From NCBI GenBank assembly GCA_001543015.1, contig LFLC01000008.1, forward strand, positions 62,001-126,000: a stretch of DNA of 64,000 nt, read 5' to 3'. This document shows, one piece after another, positions 14,461-22,178 of this stretch (position 1 is its first letter; the number at the start of each line of letters is the position of its first letter). The position numbers and the translations under genes were made by a program. The notes under the pieces are model-generated. The model ran no database searches. It was not told the DNA's origin and worked only from the letters and a program-made list of their open reading frames with translations. The stretch is from Nitrosopumilus sp. LS_AOA. GTDB lineage: Archaea > Thermoproteota > Nitrososphaeria > Nitrososphaerales > Nitrosopumilaceae.

Positions 14461-15441
14461 ATGAAACGTAAATTTAATACAATTTTTTTGCTTTCTGTTT
14501 TAGTATTTGGCTTAATTCTTAATCCATCAGTCTTCCCTGATTCGACAGTTGATTCTAATTCAATTTCAATTAACATTTTCAAATCAGCATTTGCACAAAC
14601 AGATGACACCACTACTGATGATACAACAACAGATGACACCACTACTGATGATACAACAACAGATGACACCACTACTGATGATACAACAACAGATGACACC
14701 ACTACTGATGATACAACAACAGATGACACCACTACTGATGATACAACAACAGATGACACCACTACTGATGATGCAATAACAGATGAGGAAGTAGATGCAA
14801 TACAACAAGATGTTTCTAATTTTGTTACTGAATCAAGACAACTATTCCAAGATCAAAAAGCAGAAACTAAAGCTGTAATTAAGGAATGCAGGGAATCTAC
14901 TAGAAATGCTGATCCAGCAGATGTTGCTGATGTACGTCAACAATGTAAAGATAATCTAAAATCAATCAAAGAATCATACAAAGAAACTAGACAAACATAC
15001 AAAGAAACTTACAAAGAATTCAAAGATACTGTTAGACTAACTATTAAAGAAAATAAAGGATTGAATGTATCTGATGCAGATAGGCAAACAATCAAAGACA
15101 AACTAAAATCTATGAATGCTGAAAAACGTGATAAAGTTAAAGAAGTCCGTAAAGCAATGTCTGAGGAATTAAAAGAAGAACGAAAACAAATGCGTCAACA
15201 AATGAAAGAAGAACGTGAATCTATGCGTGATGAAAAACGAGCAGAACGTGACGCTATGAAAGAAGAAAAGAAAGATGAACGTGACGCTATGAAAGAAGAA
15301 AAGAAAGATGAACGTGACGCTATGAAAGAAGAAAAGAAAGATGAACGTGACGCTATGAAAGAAGAAAAGAAAGATGAACGTGACGCTATGAAAGAAGAAA
15401 AGAAAGATGAACGTGACGCTATGACCGAAAATACTCCTTAG
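14461..15441 (+). CDS. Exported low-complexity protein: TDDTT linker plus charged coiled coil
   Basis: From the ATG at 14461 this is a 326-residue protein with a signal peptide or anchor (to about 46, KSAFAQTDD). About 55 residues of TDDTTTDDTT repeat follow, then a helical domain with two cysteines (IKECRES...VRQQCKDN), then a tail of 11-residue repeats ERDAMKEEKKD ending at ENTP. The Thr/Asp part looks like a flexible linker, the tail like a long single helix. An in-frame ATG at 14440 would put seven residues before the signal peptide. Probably an envelope protein; function unknown. Confidence 0.65.
   Translation: MKRKFNTIFLLSVLVFGLILNPSVFPDSTVDSNSISINIFKSAFAQTDDTTTDDTTTDDTTTDDTTTDDTTTDDTTTDDTTTDDTTTDDTTTDDTTTDDTTTDDAITDEEVDAIQQDVSNFVTESRQLFQDQKAETKAVIKECRESTRNADPADVADVRQQCKDNLKSIKESYKETRQTYKETYKEFKDTVRLTIKENKGLNVSDADRQTIKDKLKSMNAEKRDKVKEVRKAMSEELKEERKQMRQQMKEERESMRDEKRAERDAMKEEKKDERDAMKEEKKDERDAMKEEKKDERDAMKEEKKDERDAMKEEKKDERDAMTENTP
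14601..14780 (+). repeat. Six tandem 30-bp coding units
   Basis: AGATGACACCACTACTGATG plus ATACAACAAC repeats with exact 30-base period; the last unit is degenerate. It encodes TDDTTTDDTT. The lack of spacers and the open frame exclude a CRISPR array. Confidence 0.95.
15244..15420 (+). repeat. Tandem 33-bp coding units
   Basis: GAACGTGACGCTATGAAAGA and the following 13 bases repeat five times plus a partial copy. They encode ERDAMKEEKKD, an 11-residue helical repeat. Confidence 0.95.
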
Positions 15442-15469
15442 ATTAATAATTCAAATCTTTACGTATTGA

Positions 15470-15919
15470 CTAATTCTTTATTTCTCTAACACTTTCAAGA
15501 TCTTTGATTAGACCACCAAGATTATTTTCACCAAACTCTTTTGCTACAATTTCTCTTGCTTTCTCCCAATATGGTAATGTTTTATCAATTGCAGACTTTC
15601 CTTTAACAGTTAATTTTACAAAACGTGTTCTCTTATCCTCTCCTGTAATTATTTTGATAAATCCTTCATTCTCAAGTGGTTTAAGACCTCTAGTTAGAGT
15701 AGTTCTATCCATAACCAACCCTTTTGCTAATGTGCTAATACTTGGAGTATTCATAATGTGTACTCCAACTAAAACTGCAAACTGTGTAATTTGTAATCCG
15801 CTTGGTCTGAGTGTATCATCAAATATCTGGGTGATGATTCTTGATGCAGCTCTGATGTTAAAGGCAGGACAAAGAGATGGTAAATTAACAAACTTGTCTT
15901 GATCGCTTTTTGTTTTCAT
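15470..15919 (-). CDS. MarR-family transcriptional regulator
   Basis: From the ATG at 15919 this is a 149-residue MarR protein: dimerisation helix CPAFNIRAASRIITQIFDD, recognition region SISTLAKGLVMDRTTLTRGLKPLENEGFI, and wing GEDKRTRFVKLTVKGK. An earlier in-frame ATG at 15964 lies inside the operator repeats and would add 15 odd residues. It diverges from the small protein at 15994 and likely represses that gene and itself (inference). Confidence 0.88.
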   Translation of the reverse strand: MKTKSDQDKFVNLPSLCPAFNIRAASRIITQIFDDTLRPSGLQITQFAVLVGVHIMNTPSISTLAKGLVMDRTTLTRGLKPLENEGFIKIITGEDKRTRFVKLTVKGKSAIDKTLPYWEKAREIVAKEFGENNLGGLIKDLESVREIKN

Positions 15920-15952
15920 GATTAGTATTACTTTTATGCCTATATAAAATAT

Positions 15953-15988
15953 GTGCATATACACTTAATAATAGGTGCATATACACCT
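15953..15988. promoter_or_regulatory. Twin operator for the MarR regulator
   Basis: GTGCATATACAC occurs at 15953-15964 and again at 15975-15986, exactly 22 bases apart (about two helical turns). The second copy sits in the inverted repeat AGGTGCATATACACCT (15973-15988). They lie in the divergent promoter between the MarR gene and 15994, with the second ending 6 bases before the plus-strand ATG. Confidence 0.7.
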
Positions 15989-15993
15989 ATTAC

Positions 15994-16332
15994 ATGAATA
16001 ACCAACAAACAGAAAACCAAACAATGGGAACCTATGGAATTTATGGTTCCCATACAACAGAAGCATGCCCACTTTTTAATGAGGAGAACAAAAAATTGCT
16101 TCTACAAGTAGCATCTACTTTTGAAAAAGATGCAAATGCAAAAGGAATCAAAATCATCTCAATGTATCACTCTGGATTAGAGCATACTTTTGAGTGGATA
16201 GTTGAAGCTCCTGGTGCACACGCAATACAGGATCTTATGGTAGAAACTAAAGTTGCAAAATTTAATGCAACCAAAATTGTACCATTAAGAACAACACAGA
16301 GTGTAGTGGAGTACTTACAAAATCAAGAGTGA
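15994..16332 (+). CDS. Small alpha/beta protein controlled by the divergent MarR
   Basis: This 112-residue protein shows GTYGIYGSHTTEACPLFNEENKKLLLQVA, then IKIISMYHSGLEHTFEWIVEAPGAHAIQDLM and FNATKIVPLRT. The alternation suggests a ferredoxin-like dimeric alpha/beta-barrel fold, with a Cys-Pro near the start. I cannot assign a family with certainty. The shared MarR operator region suggests induction by a small molecule. Confidence 0.6.
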   Translation: MNNQQTENQTMGTYGIYGSHTTEACPLFNEENKKLLLQVASTFEKDANAKGIKIISMYHSGLEHTFEWIVEAPGAHAIQDLMVETKVAKFNATKIVPLRTTQSVVEYLQNQE

Positions 16333-16625
16333 TGAATGTGATGTCAACACCTTCTTTCCTTTTTTTTAGAACTAATTCTAAAAATACACAATCATCTACA
16401 CTTCCACCATATTCTAAACGATCTCTTGTAGCTGTAACTGTAGCTATTCCTGTAGCTTTTGGATTAAATTTTTCACTTGATTCTATAGCATCCTTTATGC
16501 CACTTTGGGGAACAATTATGATAAATGCAATTGTAATTCCATCATACATGACATTCATTATACCAAAGGCTTCAAAATTACTTTCTTTTTGGTTGAATCC
16601 CATTACAGTAAAAGATTCTAACTAA
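16332..16625 (+). CDS. Possible small membrane protein
   Basis: The ATG at 16332 overlaps the TGA of the preceding gene by one base. The frame has two hydrophobic spans (SLVAVTVAIPVAFGLNF; TIMINAIVIPSYMTFII), a layout like short two-helix DUF2798-type proteins. The opposite strand is also open here, so coding is uncertain; the coupling and the clean membrane pattern favour this strand. Confidence 0.4.
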   Translation: MNVMSTPSFLFFRTNSKNTQSSTLPPYSKRSLVAVTVAIPVAFGLNFSLDSIASFMPLWGTIMINAIVIPSYMTFIIPKASKLLSFWLNPITVKDSN

Positions 16626-17079
16626 TTTGAATATCATACGTGTTGATTCTTGTTGAAAATGTGGATAAGAAATTACTGAACTTCAATATCTAAATCTAAA
16701 TTTGGTAATCCTTTCCACCACTTTGGAACTTCAGACATAAAGCAACGATTTGATCTTTGCATATAGATCTTATGTATGGCGATGAATGATTGGAACTTAA
16801 GACCAACAACGATTAGTTATTTGGTGACAATTCCAACTGTATTGTATTTTTTAAAATTGTATTTAGGGAATACTGATGATTTGTATGAACGATTCCTACG
16901 CGTCTCTTTTATTCAAATCTGAATAATTATTTTCAAATAGATAGGATGGAGGATATTCCCAGACCGTTTACCTCACACCATCTATTTTGAATTAGATTGA
17001 CAAAATCCATGTTAAACTAGGGCTTTTAGGCATACAATTGTTGATAATTTTATTACTTTCAGTAAAATAATAAAAAAGA
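16626..17079. other. Intergenic region with a possible gene remnant
   Basis: This 454-base stretch lacks an intact gene. Its left part holds the broken minus-strand frame listed separately. The rest is AT-rich; TTATTACTTTCAG just before 17080 may include promoter elements for the MBL gene. Confidence 0.5.
16677..16912 (-). pseudogene. Broken minus-strand frame, possible gene remnant
   Basis: One minus-strand frame reads KETRRNRSYKSSVFPKYN..., then NTVGIVTK, a TAA, LIVVGLKFQSFIAIHK, and ends MSEVPKWWKGLPNLDLDIEV-Q-stop. The composition on both sides of the TAA looks like protein rather than noise, as if a single nonsense change split the end of a gene. I do not recognise the family. Confidence 0.25.
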
Positions 17080-18096
17080 ATGAAAACTAAAATTGCAATA
17101 GTTAGTGGAATTTTATTTGCAGCTATAGTAGTTACAGGCATTACTTCATCTTTCATGTTTCCAGGTCTTACTTGTCCTCCTGGAACTATTGTAAAAAATG
17201 ATGTTTGTGTTATTGATACAATAGAAGAAATTAAAATACAAGAAATTGAGGGAGTTTTCCTTGAATCTATGAAGTATACTGAAAACGCTCCTATTATTGA
17301 TGATGAAAAAGGCTATTTTGTAAATGAGATTGCAGATGGAATTTACTGGTTGGTTGGAAGTGGATACCAAGTGATGTTTCTAACAACAGGTGAGGGAGTA
17401 ATTGTCATTGACGCACCACAACCAATTGGAGAAAAATATCTTCAAGCAATTCAAGAAGTAACTGATGAACCGATTACTCACATGATTTATTCTCATTCTC
17501 ATGCTGATCACACTGGAGCAGCAGGTCAGATTTTTCCATCAGACATTGAATATATTGCACACCAAGATACTGCAGATATTTTAGTTTCTGAAAATGATCC
17601 TAACAGACCAATTCCAACTATAACATTTGATGATACGTATACCTTATCTGTGGGAAATCAAATTTTGAAACTCTCTTACATTGGACCGTTTCATTCTGAA
17701 GGAGATATGATAATTTTAGCACCAAAACAAAAGGTTGTCATGGCAGTTGATTTGTTTCATCCAGGTACTGCTCCTTACAAAGCATTTGGAGTAACAGTTA
17801 ATCTTGATACTCATATTCAAGCTCATGATACATTAGTAAATGATTTTGATTTTGATGTATTAATTTCTGGTCATGAACAAATTTTGGGAACAAAAGATCA
17901 CATACTGATAGACAAGGAATTTGTTTTGTCTATGATGGATATTGTCAATCAAGCAATTCAAACAGTTTCCTCAGATGAAGTAATTCAGACCTGTGTTGAT
18001 AACACATTAGAACAATGGCAAGGAAAATTAAATGATCTTGAAAAATACATGGTTGAGCATTGCACTGCAATGCAAAAATATTCTTTATCTCAATAG
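17080..18096 (+). CDS. Exported metallo-beta-lactamase-fold hydrolase
   Basis: This 338-residue protein has an N-terminal hydrophobic segment (about 5-28) and a CPPG...CVID pair. An MBL domain follows with the zinc motif HSHSHADHTGAAG (about 139-151), then GPFHSEGD, a metal-bridging Asp in VVMAVDLFHPG and the final His in LISGHEQIL. It probably acts outside the cytoplasm. The substrate is unknown; lactonase-like, glyoxalase-like or arylsulfatase-like roles all fit. The C-terminal helical part has two cysteines. Confidence 0.8.
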   Translation: MKTKIAIVSGILFAAIVVTGITSSFMFPGLTCPPGTIVKNDVCVIDTIEEIKIQEIEGVFLESMKYTENAPIIDDEKGYFVNEIADGIYWLVGSGYQVMFLTTGEGVIVIDAPQPIGEKYLQAIQEVTDEPITHMIYSHSHADHTGAAGQIFPSDIEYIAHQDTADILVSENDPNRPIPTITFDDTYTLSVGNQILKLSYIGPFHSEGDMIILAPKQKVVMAVDLFHPGTAPYKAFGVTVNLDTHIQAHDTLVNDFDFDVLISGHEQILGTKDHILIDKEFVLSMMDIVNQAIQTVSSDEVIQTCVDNTLEQWQGKLNDLEKYMVEHCTAMQKYSLSQ

Positions 18097-18120
18097 TAAA
18101 TGATTCACAAAAATAATTTT

Positions 18121-18174
18121 CATGCCTAACTGCGTCCATTTCTATCCCTAAAACGGTGGGTGAATTCCAGTGAG
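18121..18174 (+). repeat. Dispersed intergenic repeat, copy 6
   Basis: CATGCCTAACTGCGTCCATT is followed by TATCCCTAAAA and GTGAATTCCAGTGAGATC. It matches copy 3 most closely and begins 24 bases 3' of the MBL gene. Confidence 0.55.
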
Positions 18175-18228
18175 ATCAATCATAGTTTTAGGGTTAACAT
18201 TAATTTACTATACCATTAGGAACAAAAC

Positions 18229-18417
18229 ATGGCAAGTTATTCAGCACAAGTGAATACTATTCACAAAAAATTCAACAATGCAATGAAAAAGGCAAAAACA
18301 AAACAGGCCTTGAACAAAGCATACAGCATACACAAAAAAGATCATGAAAGTTTAGTCAAAAAACATCTGGCCGAAGAATTGAGAGATATTAAAAAAGCCA
18401 AAGCAAAACTAGGCTAG
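18229..18417 (+). CDS. Small basic helical protein
   Basis: This 62-residue protein is almost entirely helical and lysine-rich: HKKFNNAMKKAKTKQALNKAY, EELRDIKKAKAKLG. No enzyme motif is seen. It is bracketed by two copies of the dispersed repeat (18121 and 18436). It could be nucleic-acid binding, by charge only. Confidence 0.55.
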   Translation: MASYSAQVNTIHKKFNNAMKKAKTKQALNKAYSIHKKDHESLVKKHLAEELRDIKKAKAKLG

Positions 18418-18435
18418 ACAAAAAACTACATTTTT

Positions 18436-18486
18436 CTTATATTTTTTATCCCCAAACAAGTATCTGGGCATCTAAGGATTCGAATA
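18436..18486 (+). repeat. Dispersed intergenic repeat, copy 7
   Basis: TTTTATCCCCAAACAAGTAT is followed by GGGCATCTAAGGATTCGAAT. It sits between the convergent genes 18229 (+) and 18540 (-), 3' of the first. Confidence 0.6.
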
Positions 18487-18539
18487 TGGTAACTTGGAAT
18501 ACTAATTTTTAAAATAAAAAAATGGAATTAATCCAAGTT

Positions 18540-19268
18540 TTATCTTAGAGAATTTGCAAATTCTTGCAAGTGTACAATCTTTTCATCCAAAGTTAATGCT
18601 GAAAATTCTTCCATCTTTAATTTAAATTCTGCATGTTTTGCATCTTTTTGCTCATCAGATAGAGTTGCATATTCTGTTTTCATTTCTTTAAAATGAGTCA
18701 TGATTATTTCTCTATCTTGCTCAGAAATTGCAGAGAATGCTTGTTTCATTTCCTTGAATTGTGCAAACTTTGCTTCACGTTCTTCTGGAGTTAGATCTGC
18801 AAATTTGTCACTCATTCCATGATGAGACCATTTACCATCTGCAGAATGATTAACTGTTTTTTCTATAGTAGTAATTTTGTATCCTAATAGAGCATCTATG
18901 ACATTGATGGTTATTGACTTTGTTCCATCATCATTTTTAGTCATGCTTACAAGTTTCCAAACAATGAATTTTTCACCTGCATCATTAATTGCCATTCCTA
19001 GACTAGCTTTCTTTGTATCAGGATAGTTGTATGTTGCAACAGATAATGCAATAACATTATCCATTTCATCATGAGCAGTTTCTCTAGTTACTGCTTTTGA
19101 ACCTGATAGTTCACCAATCTGAATTTTCATGTGTTTTTTGTGATGAGTGGTACCATCCCATTTGGAATAGTCTCCACCCTCAGCCATTGCGTAAGGTGCA
19201 GCAACTGCAAACATCAAAGCAAACACTGCAGCAAATGCTGGAATCATATACTTTGTTTTAGTATTCAT
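18540..19268 (-). CDS. Exported protein, paralogue of 4166-4840
   Basis: This 242-residue protein has a signal peptide MNTKTKYMIPAFAAVFALMF... ending AMAEGG, nearly the same as in the 4166-4840 protein. A domain follows with MAINDAGEKFIVWKLVSM and SITINVIDALLGYKI, then a helical part with repeated LTPEEREAKFAQFKEMKQAF-like units (EF, HFKEMKTEYATLSDEQK). The C-terminal part is reminiscent of Spy/CpxP-type helical proteins, a weak resemblance. Unlike its paralogue, its promoter lacks the GTAACA operator. Confidence 0.7.
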   Translation of the reverse strand: MNTKTKYMIPAFAAVFALMFAVAAPYAMAEGGDYSKWDGTTHHKKHMKIQIGELSGSKAVTRETAHDEMDNVIALSVATYNYPDTKKASLGMAINDAGEKFIVWKLVSMTKNDDGTKSITINVIDALLGYKITTIEKTVNHSADGKWSHHGMSDKFADLTPEEREAKFAQFKEMKQAFSAISEQDREIIMTHFKEMKTEYATLSDEQKDAKHAEFKLKMEEFSALTLDEKIVHLQEFANSLR

Positions 19269-19355
19269 GTAAGATCACTGAGTGTTTTTCACCTAAAAAG
19301 GATTGTTATGAAATTATACATTACAATGCACTCCTCGGCTTTTGTCATCAATTCC

Positions 19356-19595
19356 CTAACTTTGTCCAGGTATGCCCATTAAAGTTAGAGTTGAACGAAC
19401 ATGTGGGAGTTTTCTAATGTTGAAAGTAATTGCCTCTCTAACTTTTTCTGCTTTAGCATGCTCTATTTTTGTTATGATGTCATATGCCCCAAATGTCCCA
19501 TGAACCTCTTTAACAAATTTCATATGGTTTAGATCCTCCATTATGGTCTCCTCAAAACCAAGATCACAATTGACTAAGACATACGCAACAGACAT
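19356..19595 (-). CDS. Stand-alone Lrp/AsnC ligand-binding (RAM) domain protein
   Basis: This 79-residue protein contains only the Lrp/AsnC effector domain: AYVLVNCDLGFEETIMEDL, VKEVHGTFGAYDIITKIE, TFNIRKLPHVRSTLTLMGI. There is no helix-turn-helix, so it likely forms oligomers that bind amino acids or modulate full-length Lrp proteins. A related copy lies at 52292 and a fragment at 32319. Confidence 0.88.
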   Translation of the reverse strand: MSVAYVLVNCDLGFEETIMEDLNHMKFVKEVHGTFGAYDIITKIEHAKAEKVREAITFNIRKLPHVRSTLTLMGIPGQS

Positions 19596-19971
19596 TATTG
19601 AATTTAGGCAAAAAAAATATTTAAGTTAAACTTCTGAAAACTTTATAAATTTTTAATTAAAGTGATAATTCTATAACAAATGTAAATGTGCATTGTTTGA
19701 TGCAGCTACTGGTGGATAAAAAAATACACTATAAAATTCCAAAGAAAAATATTTCCTTGAATGTTAAATTTAAAATTAGTTAAACTATAAACTCATTAAA
19801 TTAAAATAAAAAAATTAAACAAATGTCCATTATTTTAAAAAAGAGTTTTTATTTTATTGTTGTATATTGATCTCAAGTAGTAATCAATACAGAAAAAAAT
19901 TGAATTACAAGAGTCAATAGGCGCGATCATAGGGTCAAACCAATTTTGTTAGATTACTACTTAATTTTAAT
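19596..19971. other. AT-rich intergenic region
   Basis: 376 bases hold no convincing gene, only short open stretches. The region between 19620 and 19860 is very A/T-rich and may contain the promoter of the RAM-domain gene on the minus strand. Confidence 0.5.
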
Positions 19972-20206
19972 ATGATTAGGGTACCTATAATTCAAAAATA
20001 TGAAACTAAGCAAATAAGAAATGTTTTGTCCTTAAATGAACCTCTAATTACTGATTTAGAAAATGGTGAAATAATTATTAAAAATAGTAGCAATTGACAA
20101 ACCAAATATCACTTCAATAATTGTTAGTGTTGGTTATCCAGAAATTGCATTTGAAATAAGTAATGATTCAGAAAAAATTATTAGCAAAGAAAAGATTGCA
20201 AGATAA
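19972..20206 (+). pseudogene. Short gene with an apparent frameshift
   Basis: The first frame (from ATG 19972) reads MIRVPIIQKYETKQIRNVLS... LITDLENGEIIIKN. The second frame, one base away, continues VAIDKPNITSIIVSVGYPEI... SKEKIAR and stops at 20206. The junction lies in an A5 run (20080-20084), typical of a one-base slip. Joined, the parts give about 77 residues of plausible protein. Family unknown. Confidence 0.5.
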
Positions 20207-20228
20207 TAATTCCCTGGCTGAATATTTT

Positions 20229-20672
20229 TTACATTAATCTGTTATCTTCTTTAATTGTATTTAATACAATGTGAGTTACAGTATTTTCTACATTTGGAAT
20301 GGCCAATAGGTCTTTTACAAAAACACTCAATGATTTTCTATCCTTAAATTTTGCAATAACTAGTGTATCTGCGTTTCCTGTCATATCATAAACTGCAACA
20401 ACATTATCATGTTTTGCAATCTCTTCTTCAATTTCTAACATCTTTCCATTTGATGTTTTTATTTCAATAATTACTGTAATTTCATATCCTAATAATTCAT
20501 GATCTAGTCTAACAGTATACCCCTGAATGATTTTATTTTTTTCAAGTTTTTTTATCCTAGTAATTGCAGTCACTGTTGAAATATTCATTGTGTGTGCTAA
20601 TTGTCTGGCTGATTGACGTCCATCTGATAAAAGATGTCTTAGTATTTTTTCATCTCTTTCATCATATTTCAT
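20229..20672 (-). CDS. Lrp/AsnC-family transcriptional regulator
   Basis: This 147-residue full-length Lrp protein has an N-terminal HTH (DERDEKILRHLLSDGRQSARQLAHTMNISTVTAITRIKKLE) and a RAM domain (YEITVIIEIK, VVAVYDMTGNADTLVIAKFK, ENTVTHIVLNTIK). It binds DNA as a dimer or octamer and typically responds to amino acids. It diverges from the three-gene set starting at 20777, which it may control. Confidence 0.93.
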   Translation of the reverse strand: MKYDERDEKILRHLLSDGRQSARQLAHTMNISTVTAITRIKKLEKNKIIQGYTVRLDHELLGYEITVIIEIKTSNGKMLEIEEEIAKHDNVVAVYDMTGNADTLVIAKFKDRKSLSVFVKDLLAIPNVENTVTHIVLNTIKEDNRLM

Positions 20673-20776
20673 ACTATGTATTAACTAAACAAATATTTAA
20701 GAATATATAGAATATATGTATGAATATAACGTAATTAATAGAAATACCTTATAATCTTCTAATCATAATTAATGTG

Positions 20777-21490
20777 ATGTTAGTTCTAAAACCTGAACCG
20801 ATTCTCGAAAAAATGCAAAAACACTGTAAAAAATTAGGAATGACATCATTAATTTCTAAACAAAAATATGATTTTGAAGAAGATTATTTTGATTCTTCTT
20901 TTGTAAGGGCAAAAAATAGTATTGGAAACATTGGAACTTTGGAACTTGCAAATTCTCCTATTGATTATTTTAATATCATAAAAAAACAGAAATTTGTAAA
21001 ATGTGGTTATGCATTGGGCAGTCATGTTGGAATGGGTATTCATAGACATGCTTGGTGGAAAATAAGGTATTTTCTTACTTTACCTGAATCAATCCAACTT
21101 GGCCCCTTCAACATGGGAACAATTACAACAATAAAAAAAGGATTATTTCATTCAAAAGTTGAGAGTTTTATGTGGAGTGGTTTTCAAAAACTTACCACAT
21201 TGCCTCCAGGATTAGTTAGAGACAATGTAGCTGAAGCACTATATCAAGATCAAAAGTTAAAAGAATTAATGATGAAATGTTTACTACGAGAAGGAACTAT
21301 CACTATTTCTAGATATTCTCCAACTACAGAATCAAAGTATCTCAAAACAAACTCAAAGATAGTAATTGAATCAAAATGGAAATTACATAAAGATTTCTTT
21401 ATAGATTCTTACACACTAGAAATGTATGAAAAAATTGCTGGAATAGTAAAACAGACTATTAATGATATGAAATATCATTTAACATCATAA
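20777..21490 (+). CDS. Conserved hypothetical protein
   Basis: This 237-residue soluble protein has motifs GSHVGMGIHRHAWWKIRYFLTLP and MWSGFQKLTTLPPGLVRDNVAEALYQD. No signal peptide or membrane segment is seen. The His/Trp-rich centre might form an active site, but I do not recognise the family. It heads a tight set with 21498 and 21824 and diverges from an Lrp regulator. A GTG three bases before the ATG is an alternative start. Confidence 0.6.
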   Translation: MLVLKPEPILEKMQKHCKKLGMTSLISKQKYDFEEDYFDSSFVRAKNSIGNIGTLELANSPIDYFNIIKKQKFVKCGYALGSHVGMGIHRHAWWKIRYFLTLPESIQLGPFNMGTITTIKKGLFHSKVESFMWSGFQKLTTLPPGLVRDNVAEALYQDQKLKELMMKCLLREGTITISRYSPTTESKYLKTNSKIVIESKWKLHKDFFIDSYTLEMYEKIAGIVKQTINDMKYHLTS

Positions 21491-21497
21491 ATTTAAA

Positions 21498-21815
21498 ATG
21501 TCTGCAATATTAAAAGCAAAAGATTCATTGCTAAAAGAAATTCTAGATGCACCACTTGGTGATGTAGTGACTATTTTACAACGCCATCTTAACTATCAAA
21601 TTAAAATTGATTTAATTGAACAAAATACTTCAAAACCTAGCTCAAAATTTACTCGAAAAATTAGTATTTCTGCAAATAACTTGCCATTGATAAAAGCAAC
21701 CATAAAATTTGATAAAAATATTCTTCCAAAACAAATAATGTCACAATTATTACAAAAAACTATTCTTGTAGGTGATATTTTGAAACTAAACAACATTCCA
21801 AATGAAAAAAGATAA
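21498..21815 (+). CDS. Hypothetical protein, possibly chorismate-lyase-like fold
   Basis: This 105-residue protein includes LPLIKATIKFDKNILPKQIMSQLLQKTILVGDIL. The A-x-I...LP...LLQK...GDIL spacing is loosely like the chorismate lyase/UTRA fold; this is a weak resemblance. It lies 8 bases after the previous gene and 9 before the next, so the three are probably one transcript. Confidence 0.5.
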   Translation: MSAILKAKDSLLKEILDAPLGDVVTILQRHLNYQIKIDLIEQNTSKPSSKFTRKISISANNLPLIKATIKFDKNILPKQIMSQLLQKTILVGDILKLNNIPNEKR

Positions 21816-21823
21816 TTTCACTA

Positions 21824-22009
21824 ATGATGGAAAAAGACAAAATTATTAGAATCTATCAAATCAAATTTGAGGAAAAAATCCTATTTGAAGTATCTGAAGA
21901 AATCAGGTTGGATTGGATCAATGAATTTCGAGTAGTTGAGGCACAAGACAAAATTAATGATAATAAATTCCAATCTTTATGCTGGGAAGCTATGGGCCCA
22001 GGCTGGTAA
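21824..22009 (+). CDS. Small hypothetical protein
   Basis: This 61-residue protein reads KIIRIYQIKFEEKILFEVSEEIRLDWINEF and ends WEAMGPGW. It is the third gene of the 20777-22009 set and is followed by a strong hairpin (22047-22073). No family is recognised; an N-terminal ATGATG gives two possible starts. Confidence 0.5.
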   Translation: MMEKDKIIRIYQIKFEEKILFEVSEEIRLDWINEFRVVEAQDKINDNKFQSLCWEAMGPGW

Positions 22010-22046
22010 ATTTCATCAAAGTACGAATAATCTTCTGAAATTACTC

Positions 22047-22073
22047 AAAAATCACACTTACTGTGTGATTTTT
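22047..22073 (+). terminator. Perfect 11-bp stem-loop with T-run
   Basis: AAAAATCACAC-TTACT-GTGTGATTTTT forms an uninterrupted 11-base stem with a 5-base loop, 38 bases after the stop of 21824-22009 and 106 before nadA. It looks like a bacterial-type intrinsic terminator, or it could be a regulatory RNA hairpin or operator for nadA. Confidence 0.6.
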
Positions 22074-22178
22074 AGCATCCTAAAAAAGAGGAAATTCTTG
22101 CCACATTTGAGAGATTTTAAGAAAATTCAAGACTATTCCTCATTCTTTAAATCACTATAATTCGAATTTTTAACAATT

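Noticed and set aside
14601-14780. Regular 30-bp repeats resembling a CRISPR array
   Set aside because: There are no unique spacers, the units are contiguous, and they keep an open frame coding TDDTTTDDTT after a signal peptide.
16262-16603. Minus-strand ORF of 113 codons opposite 16332-16625
   Set aside because: It overlaps the end of a well-supported gene, has no promoter or ribosome binding site that I can see, and lacks the coupled start of the plus-strand frame.
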